DNA of 32,664 nucleotides from Candidatus Omnitrophota bacterium (GTDB taxonomy: Bacteria; Omnitrophota; Gorgyraeia; 2-01-FULL-45-10): contig JAHJHP010000055.1 in the NCBI GenBank assembly GCA_018823705.1, positions 1-32,664 on the forward strand, read 5' to 3'. The translations under genes were made by a program, and so were the position numbers. Within the stretch, counting starts at the first letter, position 1, and the number at the start of each line of letters is the position of its first letter. The notes beneath the pieces were generated by a model. The model was given only the letters and a program-made list of their open reading frames with translations, had not been told where the DNA came from and searched no databases. Of the stretch, positions 24,902-32,641 are shown piece by piece.

Positions 24902-25894
24902 GTGAGGATAATAGTCGACGCGATGGGCAGCGAGATTGGGACGTCAGTTGAGGTTGAAGGGGCCATACAGGCGGTTAAGGAGTATGGCCATGACATCATT
25001 CTCGTGGGCGACGAAGCTGTAATAAAGAGGGAGCTGCATAAGCGCGGTACGGGCGTTCACGGTAAAATATCCGTGATACATGCGCCCGAGAGGATCGAGA
25101 TGCATGAACCCGCCGCGCTGTCGGTAAGACGTAAACGTAAATCCTCGATAGTGGTGGGACTTGAAATTCTGAAAAGGAACGAGGCCGACGGTTTCGTAAG
25201 CGCCGGCAATACAGGGGCGGTGGTCTGCGCCGCTACGCTTTCATTGAGGATGCTGCCCGGCATCGAGAGACCGGGCATAGCCATCGCGATACCCACCATG
25301 ACGGGCGTTTCAGTGATAATAGACGTCGGCGCGAATATCGATCCGAAAGCGCTGCATCTCTTTCAATACGGCGTGATGGCTGACGCTTATTGCCGTTACA
25401 TACTGCACAAATCCAACCCCAAGATCGGCCTCCTGAACGTCGGTGAAGAAGAGTCTAAGGGAACTGAGTTTATCAAGGAAGCGCATACGCTCCTGAGCGA
25501 ATCCAAATTGAACTTTATCGGCAATATAGAAGGCCGCGATATATACGTCGGAACCGTCGATATAGTCATATGCGACGGATTTGTGGGCAATGTCATACTT
25601 AAGGTTTCGGAAAGCGTGATCGACACTTTGGTGAAGCTGATCAAGAAGGAGATCAAGACAAACCCGATCGCGATGATAGGGGCGCTTTTGATAACGACGT
25701 CATGGAAGGCGCTCAAGAAAAAGATGGACTATGCCGAATACGGCGGAGCGCCGCTTCTCGGGATCGACGGCGCGTGTATCATAAGCCACGGTTCATCGTC
25801 TCCGAAGGCCATCAAGAACGCAATCCGCGTGGCGGCTGAATTCAAAGAACAGGATGTCAATAAACATATTATAGAAGAGCTGGAGATTTACTGA
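24902..25894 (+). CDS. plsX: Phosphate acyltransferase PlsX
   Basis: PlsX converts acyl-ACP to acyl phosphate, the donor for PlsY in phosphatidic acid synthesis, and is peripheral to the membrane. The 330-aa product has IVDAMGS at the N-terminus, SAGNTGAVV (about 100), IIDVGANID and EYGGAPLLGIDG with HGSS. The usual DAMGGD start is DAMGSE here, a small deviation. GTG 24902 is the start, with GGAGGT at 24888-24893. fabH follows after one base. No plsY or plsC is in the window. Confidence 0.96.
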   Translation: MRIIVDAMGSEIGTSVEVEGAIQAVKEYGHDIILVGDEAVIKRELHKRGTGVHGKISVIHAPERIEMHEPAALSVRRKRKSSIVVGLEILKRNEADGFVSAGNTGAVVCAATLSLRMLPGIERPGIAIAIPTMTGVSVIIDVGANIDPKALHLFQYGVMADAYCRYILHKSNPKIGLLNVGEEESKGTEFIKEAHTLLSESKLNFIGNIEGRDIYVGTVDIVICDGFVGNVILKVSESVIDTLVKLIKKEIKTNPIAMIGALLITTSWKALKKKMDYAEYGGAPLLGIDGACIISHGSSSPKAIKNAIRVAAEFKEQDVNKHIIEELEIY

Positions 25895-25895
25895 T

Positions 25896-26882
25896 ATGTG
25901 CGAACCGATCAAGGTAGGGATACTGGGGCTGGGTAAGTATCTACCCGAAAAAGTCCTAACCAATAAAGATTTGGAAAAAATAGTTGACACCACCGATGAG
26001 TGGATAGTGTCCAGGACCGGAATAAGCCAGAGGAGGATCGCCAGAGAGAACGAAGCGACGAGCGATATGGCTACGGCGGCTGCGATAGGTGCGCTCAACG
26101 ACGCAAAATTAAAGCCGGAGGATATAGATCTTATCATAGTCGCGACGATCACGCCTGATATGTTCTTTCCGGCTACCGCGTGCCTGGTACAGGAAAAACT
26201 CGGAGCCAGGACGGTTCCTGCTTTTGATATAAGCGTCGCGTGTTCCGGTTTTATTTACGGTATCGCGATCGCGCGGCAGTTTATAGCTTCAGGCGTCTAT
26301 AAGCACGCGCTCGTTATCGCGTCCGAAAAATTATCATCGATTACCGATTGGACCGATCGCAACACCTGCGTCCTGTTCGGTGATGGCGCGGGAGCCGCGG
26401 TATTGGGCCCCGTAGAGTCGGGCGGCATACTTTCGATACATCTCGGCGCTGACGGTAAACAGGGTGAGTTGATAAAGCTTCCGGCGGGGGGATCGAGGAT
26501 ACCTGCCACAAAAAAGAGCATCGAGGACAAACTTCATTTTATAAAGATGAACGGATCCGAGTTATTTAAACACGCTGTCAGGATAATGGCCGACGCAGCG
26601 GCTGAAGTGACGAAGCCTCTCGGGCTTAAAGCCGAAGACATCAACCTTGTAATACCGCACCAGGCCAATATAAGGATACTGCACGCAGCCGCCAAGCGCA
26701 TGGGCCTGACCACGGATAAGATATACCTCAATATAGAGAAGTACGGAAATATGTCGGCTGCCTCGAGCGCCGTAGCCCTGGCGGAAGCTGTCGAGGAAGG
26801 AAGAATAAAGAAGGGCGACAAGATAATGCTTGACGCATTCGGCGGCGGACTGACATGGGGAGCGATATTAATAGAATGGTAG
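25896..26882 (+). CDS. fabH: 3-oxoacyl-ACP synthase III (KAS III)
   Basis: FabH condenses acetyl-CoA with malonyl-ACP to start fatty acid synthesis. The 328-aa protein shows the full catalytic triad: Cys116 (VACSGF), His255 (IPHQANIRI) and Asn285 (YGNMSAAS). It also has the N-terminal TTDEWIVSRTGI and C-terminal FGGGLTWGA motifs. The start at 25896 comes one base after the plsX stop. The plsX-fabH-fabD order is common in many phyla. Confidence 0.97.
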   Translation: MCEPIKVGILGLGKYLPEKVLTNKDLEKIVDTTDEWIVSRTGISQRRIARENEATSDMATAAAIGALNDAKLKPEDIDLIIVATITPDMFFPATACLVQEKLGARTVPAFDISVACSGFIYGIAIARQFIASGVYKHALVIASEKLSSITDWTDRNTCVLFGDGAGAAVLGPVESGGILSIHLGADGKQGELIKLPAGGSRIPATKKSIEDKLHFIKMNGSELFKHAVRIMADAAAEVTKPLGLKAEDINLVIPHQANIRILHAAAKRMGLTTDKIYLNIEKYGNMSAASSAVALAEAVEEGRIKKGDKIMLDAFGGGLTWGAILIEW

Positions 26883-27805
26883 ACGCAGGATTTATATTTC
26901 CGGGTCAGGGCGCCCAGGCTGTCGGCATGGGGAAGGATCTTTATGATAATTTTCCTCAAGCCAGAGAAGTATTTGATAAAGCCGGAGCCATTTTGAAATT
27001 TGATCTGAAGAAGTTATGCTTCGAAGGCCCGCAGGAAGAGCTCTCCGCGACAAAGAACAGCCAGAGCGCGATATTGACTACAAGCATAGCCGTTTTAAGG
27101 GTTTTTGAGTCATCATCTCTTTACGCGGCATTTACTCCAAAATTCAGCATGGGACTGTCACTCGGTGAATATACGGCATTGGTGGGGGCCGGGAGCATAT
27201 CGTTCGAAGACGCTCTCGTACTCGTTAGGAAGCGTGGAGAATTCATGGAAGAGGCTTCCAGAAAGAATCCCGGCAAGATGGCGTGCGTTATAGGTATGGA
27301 GATAAGCGCCGTCGAGGCGCTCTGTAAGGGGTTCGGATGCGAAGTGGCAAACTTGAATTGCCCCGGACAGATAGTGGTATCCGGGAAGACAAATAATATC
27401 GAGCTCTTCGCGAGCTTCGCTAAAGATAAGGGAGCGAAGCGTGTCATAATGCTCGATGTGAGCGGGCCCTTTCATTCATCTTTGATGGCGGGCGCGCGCG
27501 ACAAATTAAAGGATTTCATAGAAAAAGTACGCATAGACACGCCAAGGATACCTTTTATAAGCAACGTCGATGCCCAGGTCCAGTCCGAGCCCGATAAGAT
27601 AAAAGAGAATCTTATTTCTCAGGTAGTCTCAAGGACCCTTTGGGAGGAGTCGATGAGGCTCGCCGTTCGGTCGGGAGTAAAGACTTTTTTAGAGATCGGC
27701 CCCGGGCAGGTATTAAAGGGTATCGCGAAGAAGATAGATCCTAAGCTGGAAGTCAAAAACTTAGAGACATCCCAGGACATGCGCCAGCCGGTCACGTCTG
27801 TATAA
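26876..27805 (+). CDS. fabD: Malonyl-CoA:ACP transacylase
   Basis: FabD loads malonyl groups onto ACP. With the start at 26876 the product is 309 aa: FIFPGQGAQ near residue 6, nucleophile Ser95 in GLSLGEYTA, and catalytic His200 in SGPFHSSLM. The usual GHSLG is GLSLG, a known variant of this family. ATG 26876 overlaps the fabH stop region and gives the normal spacing to FPGQG; an upstream ATG at 26855 would add seven residues. fabG and acpP, which often follow, are absent: the next gene is an unrelated TPR metallopeptidase. Confidence 0.94.
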   Translation: MVDAGFIFPGQGAQAVGMGKDLYDNFPQAREVFDKAGAILKFDLKKLCFEGPQEELSATKNSQSAILTTSIAVLRVFESSSLYAAFTPKFSMGLSLGEYTALVGAGSISFEDALVLVRKRGEFMEEASRKNPGKMACVIGMEISAVEALCKGFGCEVANLNCPGQIVVSGKTNNIELFASFAKDKGAKRVIMLDVSGPFHSSLMAGARDKLKDFIEKVRIDTPRIPFISNVDAQVQSEPDKIKENLISQVVSRTLWEESMRLAVRSGVKTFLEIGPGQVLKGIAKKIDPKLEVKNLETSQDMRQPVTSV

Positions 27806-27826
27806 TTTTCTCAACCCCCCAAAGCC

Positions 27827-29269
27827 ATGAAGATCAAATCCCGTTACAAAAAAATACTACTGTCAATCCTCATTATCCCCGCAATAGCGATCCTTGTAAT
27901 TTTCATAATTGATCCTAATCTGTTGAGCCCGAAGACGCAGGGTTCGTTTGAGTATATCCGTAAAGGCGAGGCTCTTCTGGATAAGGGTAAATATGTCGAG
28001 GCGATCAAATATTATGAGATGGCCTACGCAGCATCTCCGGATAGCGATGAGATCAAGAACGGCCTGGTCTATGCGTATTCGAAGTACGCAGTAAAGTTGG
28101 CTGAGTCCGAAAGATATAATATGGGCGTAAAATATCTTTCGAAAGCGAATGATATTGCCGGGAGCGCTTATACCAGACAGAACCTTTCATTGATGTATGC
28201 CAAGAAGGCGGTCTTTGAGGCCAGGTCTTCCGACCGGACCAGGGCGCGGGAAGATTTGGATATGGCCCGTGAGATAGCCGGTGATTCTGTCGCCTGCGGG
28301 AGAAGTCTCGGCATAACTTTATTTAACGACGCGGTCGTTGAGTTCAAGGCCGGGAAAGAAGATAACGCGATCTTACTGATAAGGACGGCGTTGTCGGTGT
28401 ATGGGGACAGCAACATATACGAATTCCTGGGAGATATATATTACAAGAAGACGGAATTGGAAAAAGCACGGACCTATTTCAATAAAGCAGCCAAATTGGA
28501 TCCGGATAATAAAAAACTTGCCGAAAAATGCGAAAAAGTATCAAAGGAAGAAGCTCTCTCCATTAACGAGAAAGCCAGTGTCCTGCCTTACTTCGACCTG
28601 CGATACGACGAAGACCTCCCCGTAAACGCGGACCTTACGGCGAAGATACTTGAGAAAGCCTATTTCGATATAGGTAAGGACCTGGAGTATCTTCCCGGGA
28701 CCAGGACAGTAGTCTTCTTTTATTCGGAAAAGAACTTCCGCGATATATTCAAGACGCGCGACATGGTCAGGGCGTTTTACGACGGTAACATACGGATACC
28801 TTTACCCGGATCCGTGTCAGACGAGAAAGAGCTTGTCAGCTATCTGTATCACGAATATACGCATGCAATATTATCCGCGAAGACCAACAACAACTGCCCC
28901 GTGTGGCTGAGTGAAGGTATCGCTGTATACGAAGAGTTTAAGTGGACGAGGCCCGGCGCGGCTGTCAATATATCGAAAAATACGGATGATATACCCGTGA
29001 TCTCCATAAAGGCGATCGATCAGATATTTAAGGATCCCGGGACCAACCCAAATAAGCTGGTGGTGGCGTATATACTTGCCTACACGGCCATCGAATTTAT
29101 TGTTGATAACTGGGGATTGAAAGGGCTTCACGGAGTGCTCGATGCGATCGCGCTCGGCCGTCACGCCGTCAATGCGATGGACGATGAATTTTTGTTAAGC
29201 GAGAAGGATTTCGACAGGAGATGGTCGGATTTTGTGGGTAGTAAGTACATCCAGAAAAAAGGAGGCTAA
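27827..29269 (+). CDS. Membrane-anchored TPR protein with gluzincin (peptidase MA-like) domain
   Basis: The 480-aa product has an N-terminal transmembrane anchor (about 9-28). TPR-like repeats span about 38-240 (AIKYYEMAYAASPDSDE, ARTYFNKAAKLDPDNK), and a C-terminal zinc metallopeptidase-like domain has HEYTH (342-346) and, 17 residues after the second His, WLSEG with Glu363 as probable third ligand. This is the HExxH...E gluzincin pattern of peptidase MA-like families. The active site looks intact and should face outside the cytoplasm. Substrates are unknown. It sits 21 bp after fabD with a poor ribosome site. Confidence 0.85.
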   Translation: MKIKSRYKKILLSILIIPAIAILVIFIIDPNLLSPKTQGSFEYIRKGEALLDKGKYVEAIKYYEMAYAASPDSDEIKNGLVYAYSKYAVKLAESERYNMGVKYLSKANDIAGSAYTRQNLSLMYAKKAVFEARSSDRTRAREDLDMAREIAGDSVACGRSLGITLFNDAVVEFKAGKEDNAILLIRTALSVYGDSNIYEFLGDIYYKKTELEKARTYFNKAAKLDPDNKKLAEKCEKVSKEEALSINEKASVLPYFDLRYDEDLPVNADLTAKILEKAYFDIGKDLEYLPGTRTVVFFYSEKNFRDIFKTRDMVRAFYDGNIRIPLPGSVSDEKELVSYLYHEYTHAILSAKTNNNCPVWLSEGIAVYEEFKWTRPGAAVNISKNTDDIPVISIKAIDQIFKDPGTNPNKLVVAYILAYTAIEFIVDNWGLKGLHGVLDAIALGRHAVNAMDDEFLLSEKDFDRRWSDFVGSKYIQKKGG

Positions 29270-29278
29270 AGCAATATT

Positions 29279-29857
29279 ATGGGTAAGTCGATTAAAGGGA
29301 CCAAAACTGAGAAGAATCTGCTGGCGGCATTCGCCGGAGAATCGCAAGCGAGGAACAGATATACTTATTTTGCCAGCGCGGCTAGGAAGGAAGGCTATGA
29401 ACAGATAGCCAATATATTCATCGAGACCGCGGATAACGAGAAAGAGCACGCCAAGATGTTTTTTAAGCATCTCGAGGGCGGTGAAGTCACAATATCAGCA
29501 AGCTATCCGGCAGGTTCAATAAAGGACACCGTAAGTAACCTGGCCGCCGCGGCGGCCGGCGAGAATATGGAGTGGACAAGCATATATTCAAACTTTGCCG
29601 ATGTGGCCGCTAAAGAAGGGCTTCCCGAAGTCGCGCAGACATTCGAACAGATATCCAAGGTGGAGAGATTCCACGAATCGAGATACAGAAGGCTGATAGC
29701 CAATATCGAGAATAAAGAGGTATTCAATAAAAAGGAGAGCGCTAAATGGCATTGCATCAATTGCGGGTATGTCATGGAAGGCGCCCAGGCGCCGAATGAA
29801 TGTCCGGCATGCAAACATCCGCAGGCGTTCTACGAGCTTCTCAGTGAGAATTTCTAA
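29279..29857 (+). CDS. Rubrerythrin
   Basis: Rubrerythrin reduces hydrogen peroxide in anaerobes and microaerophiles. The 192-aa protein has the diiron four-helix domain with Glu21, Glu54, His57, Glu95, Glu98, Glu129 and His132, and a C-terminal rubredoxin domain with Cys159/Cys162 (CINCGY) and Cys175/Cys178 (CPACKHP). It opens with the canonical KGTKTEKNLLAAFAGESQAR. An AAAAGGAGG site overlaps the upstream stop, but 13 bases separate it from the ATG. No rubredoxin reductase is nearby. Its presence supports an oxygen-sensitive lifestyle. Confidence 0.96.
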   Translation: MGKSIKGTKTEKNLLAAFAGESQARNRYTYFASAARKEGYEQIANIFIETADNEKEHAKMFFKHLEGGEVTISASYPAGSIKDTVSNLAAAAAGENMEWTSIYSNFADVAAKEGLPEVAQTFEQISKVERFHESRYRRLIANIENKEVFNKKESAKWHCINCGYVMEGAQAPNECPACKHPQAFYELLSENF

Positions 29858-29870
29858 GGATAGGACGAGG

Positions 29871-31520
29871 ATGAAAGGTTTCCGTCCCGAAGAAATTCTC
29901 TTTTCTCCGACTACCGATTGCAATCTCTCCTGCGGCCATTGCGGAATCACGCCCGCGCGGAAGAAACTCTCCGTTAAGGACGCCGGCAGATTTTTGCTTC
30001 AATGCAGTAAGCTCGGAGTAAAGAGGATAGGATTTACGGGCGGCGAACCCTTTTTGGCGCTCGATTTTTTATGCGCACTGACCCGAAAAGCTGTCGGAAA
30101 AGGGCTCTTATTCGATAGGATAATGACCAATGCTGTCTGGTGGACGAGCGAAGATGAGTTGAAGTCGGCGTTCGGCAGATTACATAATGCAGGATACGAC
30201 GGTTCCATATGCGTCAGCGTGGACGCGTTCCATGCTCAGAGCATCGTGAAGGTAGCGCGTTTCATTGAACTTGCTGCACGAATATGGAGAAGGCCCGATA
30301 TGGTATCGATCGCCTATACCCACGGAGCAAAAGGGCCTGAGACGAAGAGAAAATTAAGGGCGCTCTTCGCGCTGGTTAAGAAGATCCCCGGCGAAATATT
30401 CATCAGGACTCATAAGATAGCATTCGCGCCCATCGGAAACGCGCTGAAGTTTAAAGTTCCTTGGGACGGCAGGTGGTTCAAGGAAGATTATTGTCAGGGG
30501 CCCGGCAACGTATTCCTTGTGGCCCCAGACGGTGACGTCAGGCCATGCTGCGGCTACGCCACGCCGAGAAGAGAGCTTTCAATAGGAAATATCAAAACGG
30601 ATTCCGCCGCGGCCATTATGAAAAATCTCAAAAAGAATAAATTTGTCCATGCGATATTCAATCGCGGTTTAAACGGAATACGCATCCGTCTGGAGAAGTC
30701 CGGTGTGCGTTTTCCCGGCAAGACCGGCAGCCACTGTTACTTTTGCGATTATATACTCACCAAAGTGCCGCGGAAGATCCTCGCAGGATGCCTCATGATG
30801 ATACTGGCGTTATCTACTCTCATACCAGGCCGGGTTCTTGCCTGGGACATTAAGGCCGGCGAGGAGTGTCCGGAGATACGATCCAGTTTAGTTAAGAAAG
30901 TAGCTATACCGAAGTGGTATCACGAAGGCCTTTTTTATGATGGCAAGTCATTATGGCTGGCCAACGGCGAAAAAGGTAATATATGGGTTATAGATACCAC
31001 GACCGGCTCGGTAATATCGCGCATGGAGCCCCTGGGGGATTTTTCCGAAGCGCTTATCAGGGCGGATAATGGGAGCCTCTTCACGACAGAGTGGTATACC
31101 AGGAAGGTATATCGGGTAAAGATTGAAGGCGGCCGATTAATATCGAAAAAGGAGAGCTCCCTTGACCCGGCTCATCCCGCCGGAATCGCATCCAGCGGCA
31201 AGCGCCTCTTCCTCATTACCTGGACTAGAGGCCTCGGAACAAAATTTCACCTGGTAGAGATGGATATGGACCTGAAAGTCGTTAGCACGATGCTGATCAG
31301 GGATATACAGGAGCCGTGTCAACTTGCGTGGGATGGTAAAGACCTGTGGATCTCGAGCTGGTATACTAAAAAGATCTACAGGGTGGATATCGACAGATGG
31401 GAGATCACAGGATATATCAGATCGCCTGTCTCCAAGACTACGGGCATAGCCTGGGATGGCGAATATATGTGGGTAACGGGCACGTATAGCGACTTGTATC
31501 AGATGAAGATCGGCAAATGA
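29871..31520 (+). CDS. Radical SAM protein fused to a membrane segment and beta-propeller domain
   Basis: The 549-aa frame has three parts. Residues 1-295 are a radical SAM enzyme with the cluster motif CNLSCGHC (Cys17, 21, 24), GFTGGEP (54-60) and later cysteines (Cys208, 226, 227, 289, 292) that could bind auxiliary clusters as in SPASM-type proteins. Residues about 302-323 are strongly hydrophobic and end VLAW like a signal peptide. Residues 326-549 contain about five repeats such as GLFYDGKSLWLANG and LAWDGKDLWISSWYTKKIYRVD, suggesting a five-bladed propeller possibly related to glutamine cyclotransferases. No stop lies between the parts. An internal start at ATG 30795 or 30798 could give the propeller as a separate exported protein. 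The start 29871 is preferred over upstream frames inside the rubrerythrin gene because of AAGGA at 29857-29861. Confidence 0.78.
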   Translation: MKGFRPEEILFSPTTDCNLSCGHCGITPARKKLSVKDAGRFLLQCSKLGVKRIGFTGGEPFLALDFLCALTRKAVGKGLLFDRIMTNAVWWTSEDELKSAFGRLHNAGYDGSICVSVDAFHAQSIVKVARFIELAARIWRRPDMVSIAYTHGAKGPETKRKLRALFALVKKIPGEIFIRTHKIAFAPIGNALKFKVPWDGRWFKEDYCQGPGNVFLVAPDGDVRPCCGYATPRRELSIGNIKTDSAAAIMKNLKKNKFVHAIFNRGLNGIRIRLEKSGVRFPGKTGSHCYFCDYILTKVPRKILAGCLMMILALSTLIPGRVLAWDIKAGEECPEIRSSLVKKVAIPKWYHEGLFYDGKSLWLANGEKGNIWVIDTTTGSVISRMEPLGDFSEALIRADNGSLFTTEWYTRKVYRVKIEGGRLISKKESSLDPAHPAGIASSGKRLFLITWTRGLGTKFHLVEMDMDLKVVSTMLIRDIQEPCQLAWDGKDLWISSWYTKKIYRVDIDRWEITGYIRSPVSKTTGIAWDGEYMWVTGTYSDLYQMKIGK

Positions 31521-31527
31521 GGGGAGG
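31520..31527 (+). promoter_or_regulatory. Ribosome-binding site deciding the PEBP gene start
   Basis: AGGGGAGG lies 7 bases before ATG 31535 and overlaps the stop of the upstream gene. The earlier in-frame ATG at 31517 has no such site and would place this sequence inside the coding region. Confidence 0.75.
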
Positions 31528-31534
31528 CTTCTTT

Positions 31535-32077
31535 ATGCCTTATGCAATAGCTCTTATGTTATCGGCGGCGCTTGTTATGACCTGTCAACCATTCGCGCAC
31601 GCCAAAGAGAAGGTGATCGAAAAGCTGGAAGTCACATCGAGCGCGTTCAGGGAAGGGGAAATGATACCGAAAAGGTATTCGGGATACGGAGATAACGTCT
31701 CACCCGACATTAGCTGGTCAAAGCCGCCGATAGGCACCAAATGCATGGCGATCATATGTGAGGATCCTGACGCGACGATAGGCACATGGACCCACTGGAT
31801 GGCCTTTAATATCCCTTATAAATCCGGAACATTGCCCGAGAAGATACCCTCCCAGGCCGCGCTGGAAGACGGCACGATTCAGGGTGTGAATGATTTCAAT
31901 AAGACTGGTTATGACGGGCCTCATCCTCCATATGGCACTCACAGGTATTATTTCAGGGTTTACGCGCTGGACACTCGGGTCACTCTCGCAAGCGATGTGA
32001 CCAGAGAAGAGCTTTTGCATGCCATGGAAGGCAATATCCTTGCCGAAGGCTCTCTCATGGGCCGCTACGCGAAGTAA
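31535..32077 (+). CDS. Exported PEBP-family (YbhB/YbcL-like) protein
   Basis: The 180-aa product has a Sec signal peptide (hydrophobic about 3-16, cleavage probably after FAHA at 23). A phosphatidylethanolamine-binding-protein fold follows with NVSPDISWSKPP, CEDPDATIGTWTHWMAFNIP and GPHPPYGTHRYYFRVYALD, the family's ligand-pocket motifs. Bacterial members are named Raf-kinase-inhibitor-like by homology only; their ligands are mostly unknown. The gene directly follows the radical SAM/propeller gene, so the two may share an operon. A long palindrome starts right after its stop. Confidence 0.92.
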   Translation: MPYAIALMLSAALVMTCQPFAHAKEKVIEKLEVTSSAFREGEMIPKRYSGYGDNVSPDISWSKPPIGTKCMAIICEDPDATIGTWTHWMAFNIPYKSGTLPEKIPSQAALEDGTIQGVNDFNKTGYDGPHPPYGTHRYYFRVYALDTRVTLASDVTREELLHAMEGNILAEGSLMGRYAK

Positions 32078-32287
32078 GATTTTTCGGCCTACTCAGTAGT
32101 CCCTCGCGGGGAGGGTGCCTCGCGGGGACGCAAAATTTCCCCGGCGTTGAAATTTTGCTCTGAAAGTTCGCTCGCTCTTTTTGGCGTGCAGGAATACCAG
32201 GGCCAAAAATCCGTGCCCGCTCGCGACTTTCAATGCCCCGCTCGACACCCTCCCCCGCGAGGAACTGCTCATGTCAACCGAAAAATC
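32078..32287. repeat. 210-bp imperfect palindrome
   Basis: The ends are perfect 10-bp inverted repeats (GATTTTTCGG at 32078-32087, CCGAAAAATC at 32278-32287). Further in, 32102-32117 pairs with 32246-32262 (one extra base), and TTTTTGGC (32178-32185) pairs with GCCAAAAA (32202-32209) near the centre. The left arm carries an extra nested hairpin (arms 32130-32139 and 32149-32158, perfect 10 bp). It begins immediately after the PEBP stop codon. It could act as a bidirectional terminator or be a non-autonomous mobile element relic; no target-site duplication is evident. Confidence 0.75.
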
Positions 32288-32305
32288 TTTTGAGGGAGAG
32301 AGTGA

Positions 32306-32343
32306 GCGAAAATATCGTATGATGCCGCACCTTAGGGCTTCAT
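32306..32343 (-). repeat. Intergenic repeat element, copy 2
   Basis: Read on the minus strand, it runs ATGAAGCCCT, AAGGTGCGGC, then GATATTTTCGC, matching copies at 151-194 and 32517-32561. On its minus-strand upstream side lies TATTCGCTCGACGTAAA (32424-32440), which is also found upstream of copy 3. Confidence 0.75.
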
Positions 32344-32423
32344 GAAGCGGCGAGTTGAATTTTTTTGGCATAGTGCGTAGTATAACTGTAGGTGCGCAAG
32401 GCCCATATGGTTAAGGGAGTAGC

Positions 32424-32482
32424 TTTACGTCGAGCGAATATGAAAGTGCGTGAATCTGTACACATTATTCGCTCGACGTAAA
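32424..32482. repeat. 17-bp perfect inverted repeat between repeat copies 2 and 3
   Basis: Arms 32424-32440 and 32466-32482 are perfect reverse complements separated by 25 bp. They form the inner boundaries of the two divergently oriented repeat copies, so the whole stretch 32306-32561 is a large inverted arrangement with variable interiors. Confidence 0.8.
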
Positions 32483-32516
32483 CCTTTGTGCACGGCGAAA
32501 ATAATTCATCGCCGCG

Positions 32517-32561
32517 AATGAAGCCCTCAAGGTGCGGCAAAGGTCGGGATGATATTTTCGC
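32517..32561 (+). repeat. Intergenic repeat element, copy 3
   Basis: It runs AATGAAGCCCT, AAGGTGCGGC, then GATATTTTCGC, with a short variable link. It ends 15 bp before the -35 of the heat-shock promoter. Confidence 0.78.
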
Positions 32562-32576
32562 TTGTGAAAATAAGTG

Positions 32577-32604
32577 TTGACAACTTTTCGCGATTTAGTA
32601 TAAT
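32577..32604 (+). promoter_or_regulatory. Consensus sigma-70 promoter upstream of CIRCE
   Basis: TTGACA (32577-32582), a 16-bp spacer and TATAAT (32599-32604) match both hexamers perfectly. Transcription would start near 32611, at the edge of the CIRCE operator, the arrangement expected for HrcA repression. Confidence 0.9.
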
Positions 32605-32614
32605 GAGTTCATTG

Positions 32615-32641
32615 TTAGCACTCTTTTAGATTGAGTGCTAA
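32615..32641 (+). promoter_or_regulatory. CIRCE operator (HrcA binding site)
   Basis: TTAGCACTC (32615-32623), nine bases and GAGTGCTAA (32633-32641) give the exact CIRCE consensus; a flanking G-C pair extends the palindrome to 32614-32642. HrcA binds it to repress chaperone genes until heat stress. The controlled gene starts beyond the window and is most likely groES-groEL or an hrcA/grpE/dnaK unit. Confidence 0.96.

Noticed and set aside
27152-27170. FabD with GLSLG in place of GHSLG as a possible inactive enzyme
   Set aside because: This variant is common in the family, and the nucleophile Ser95 and catalytic His200 are both present.
32093-32540. Two short minus-strand open frames (92 and 66 codons) in the terminal intergenic region
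   Set aside because: They run through palindromes and repeats, overlap each other and match no family.
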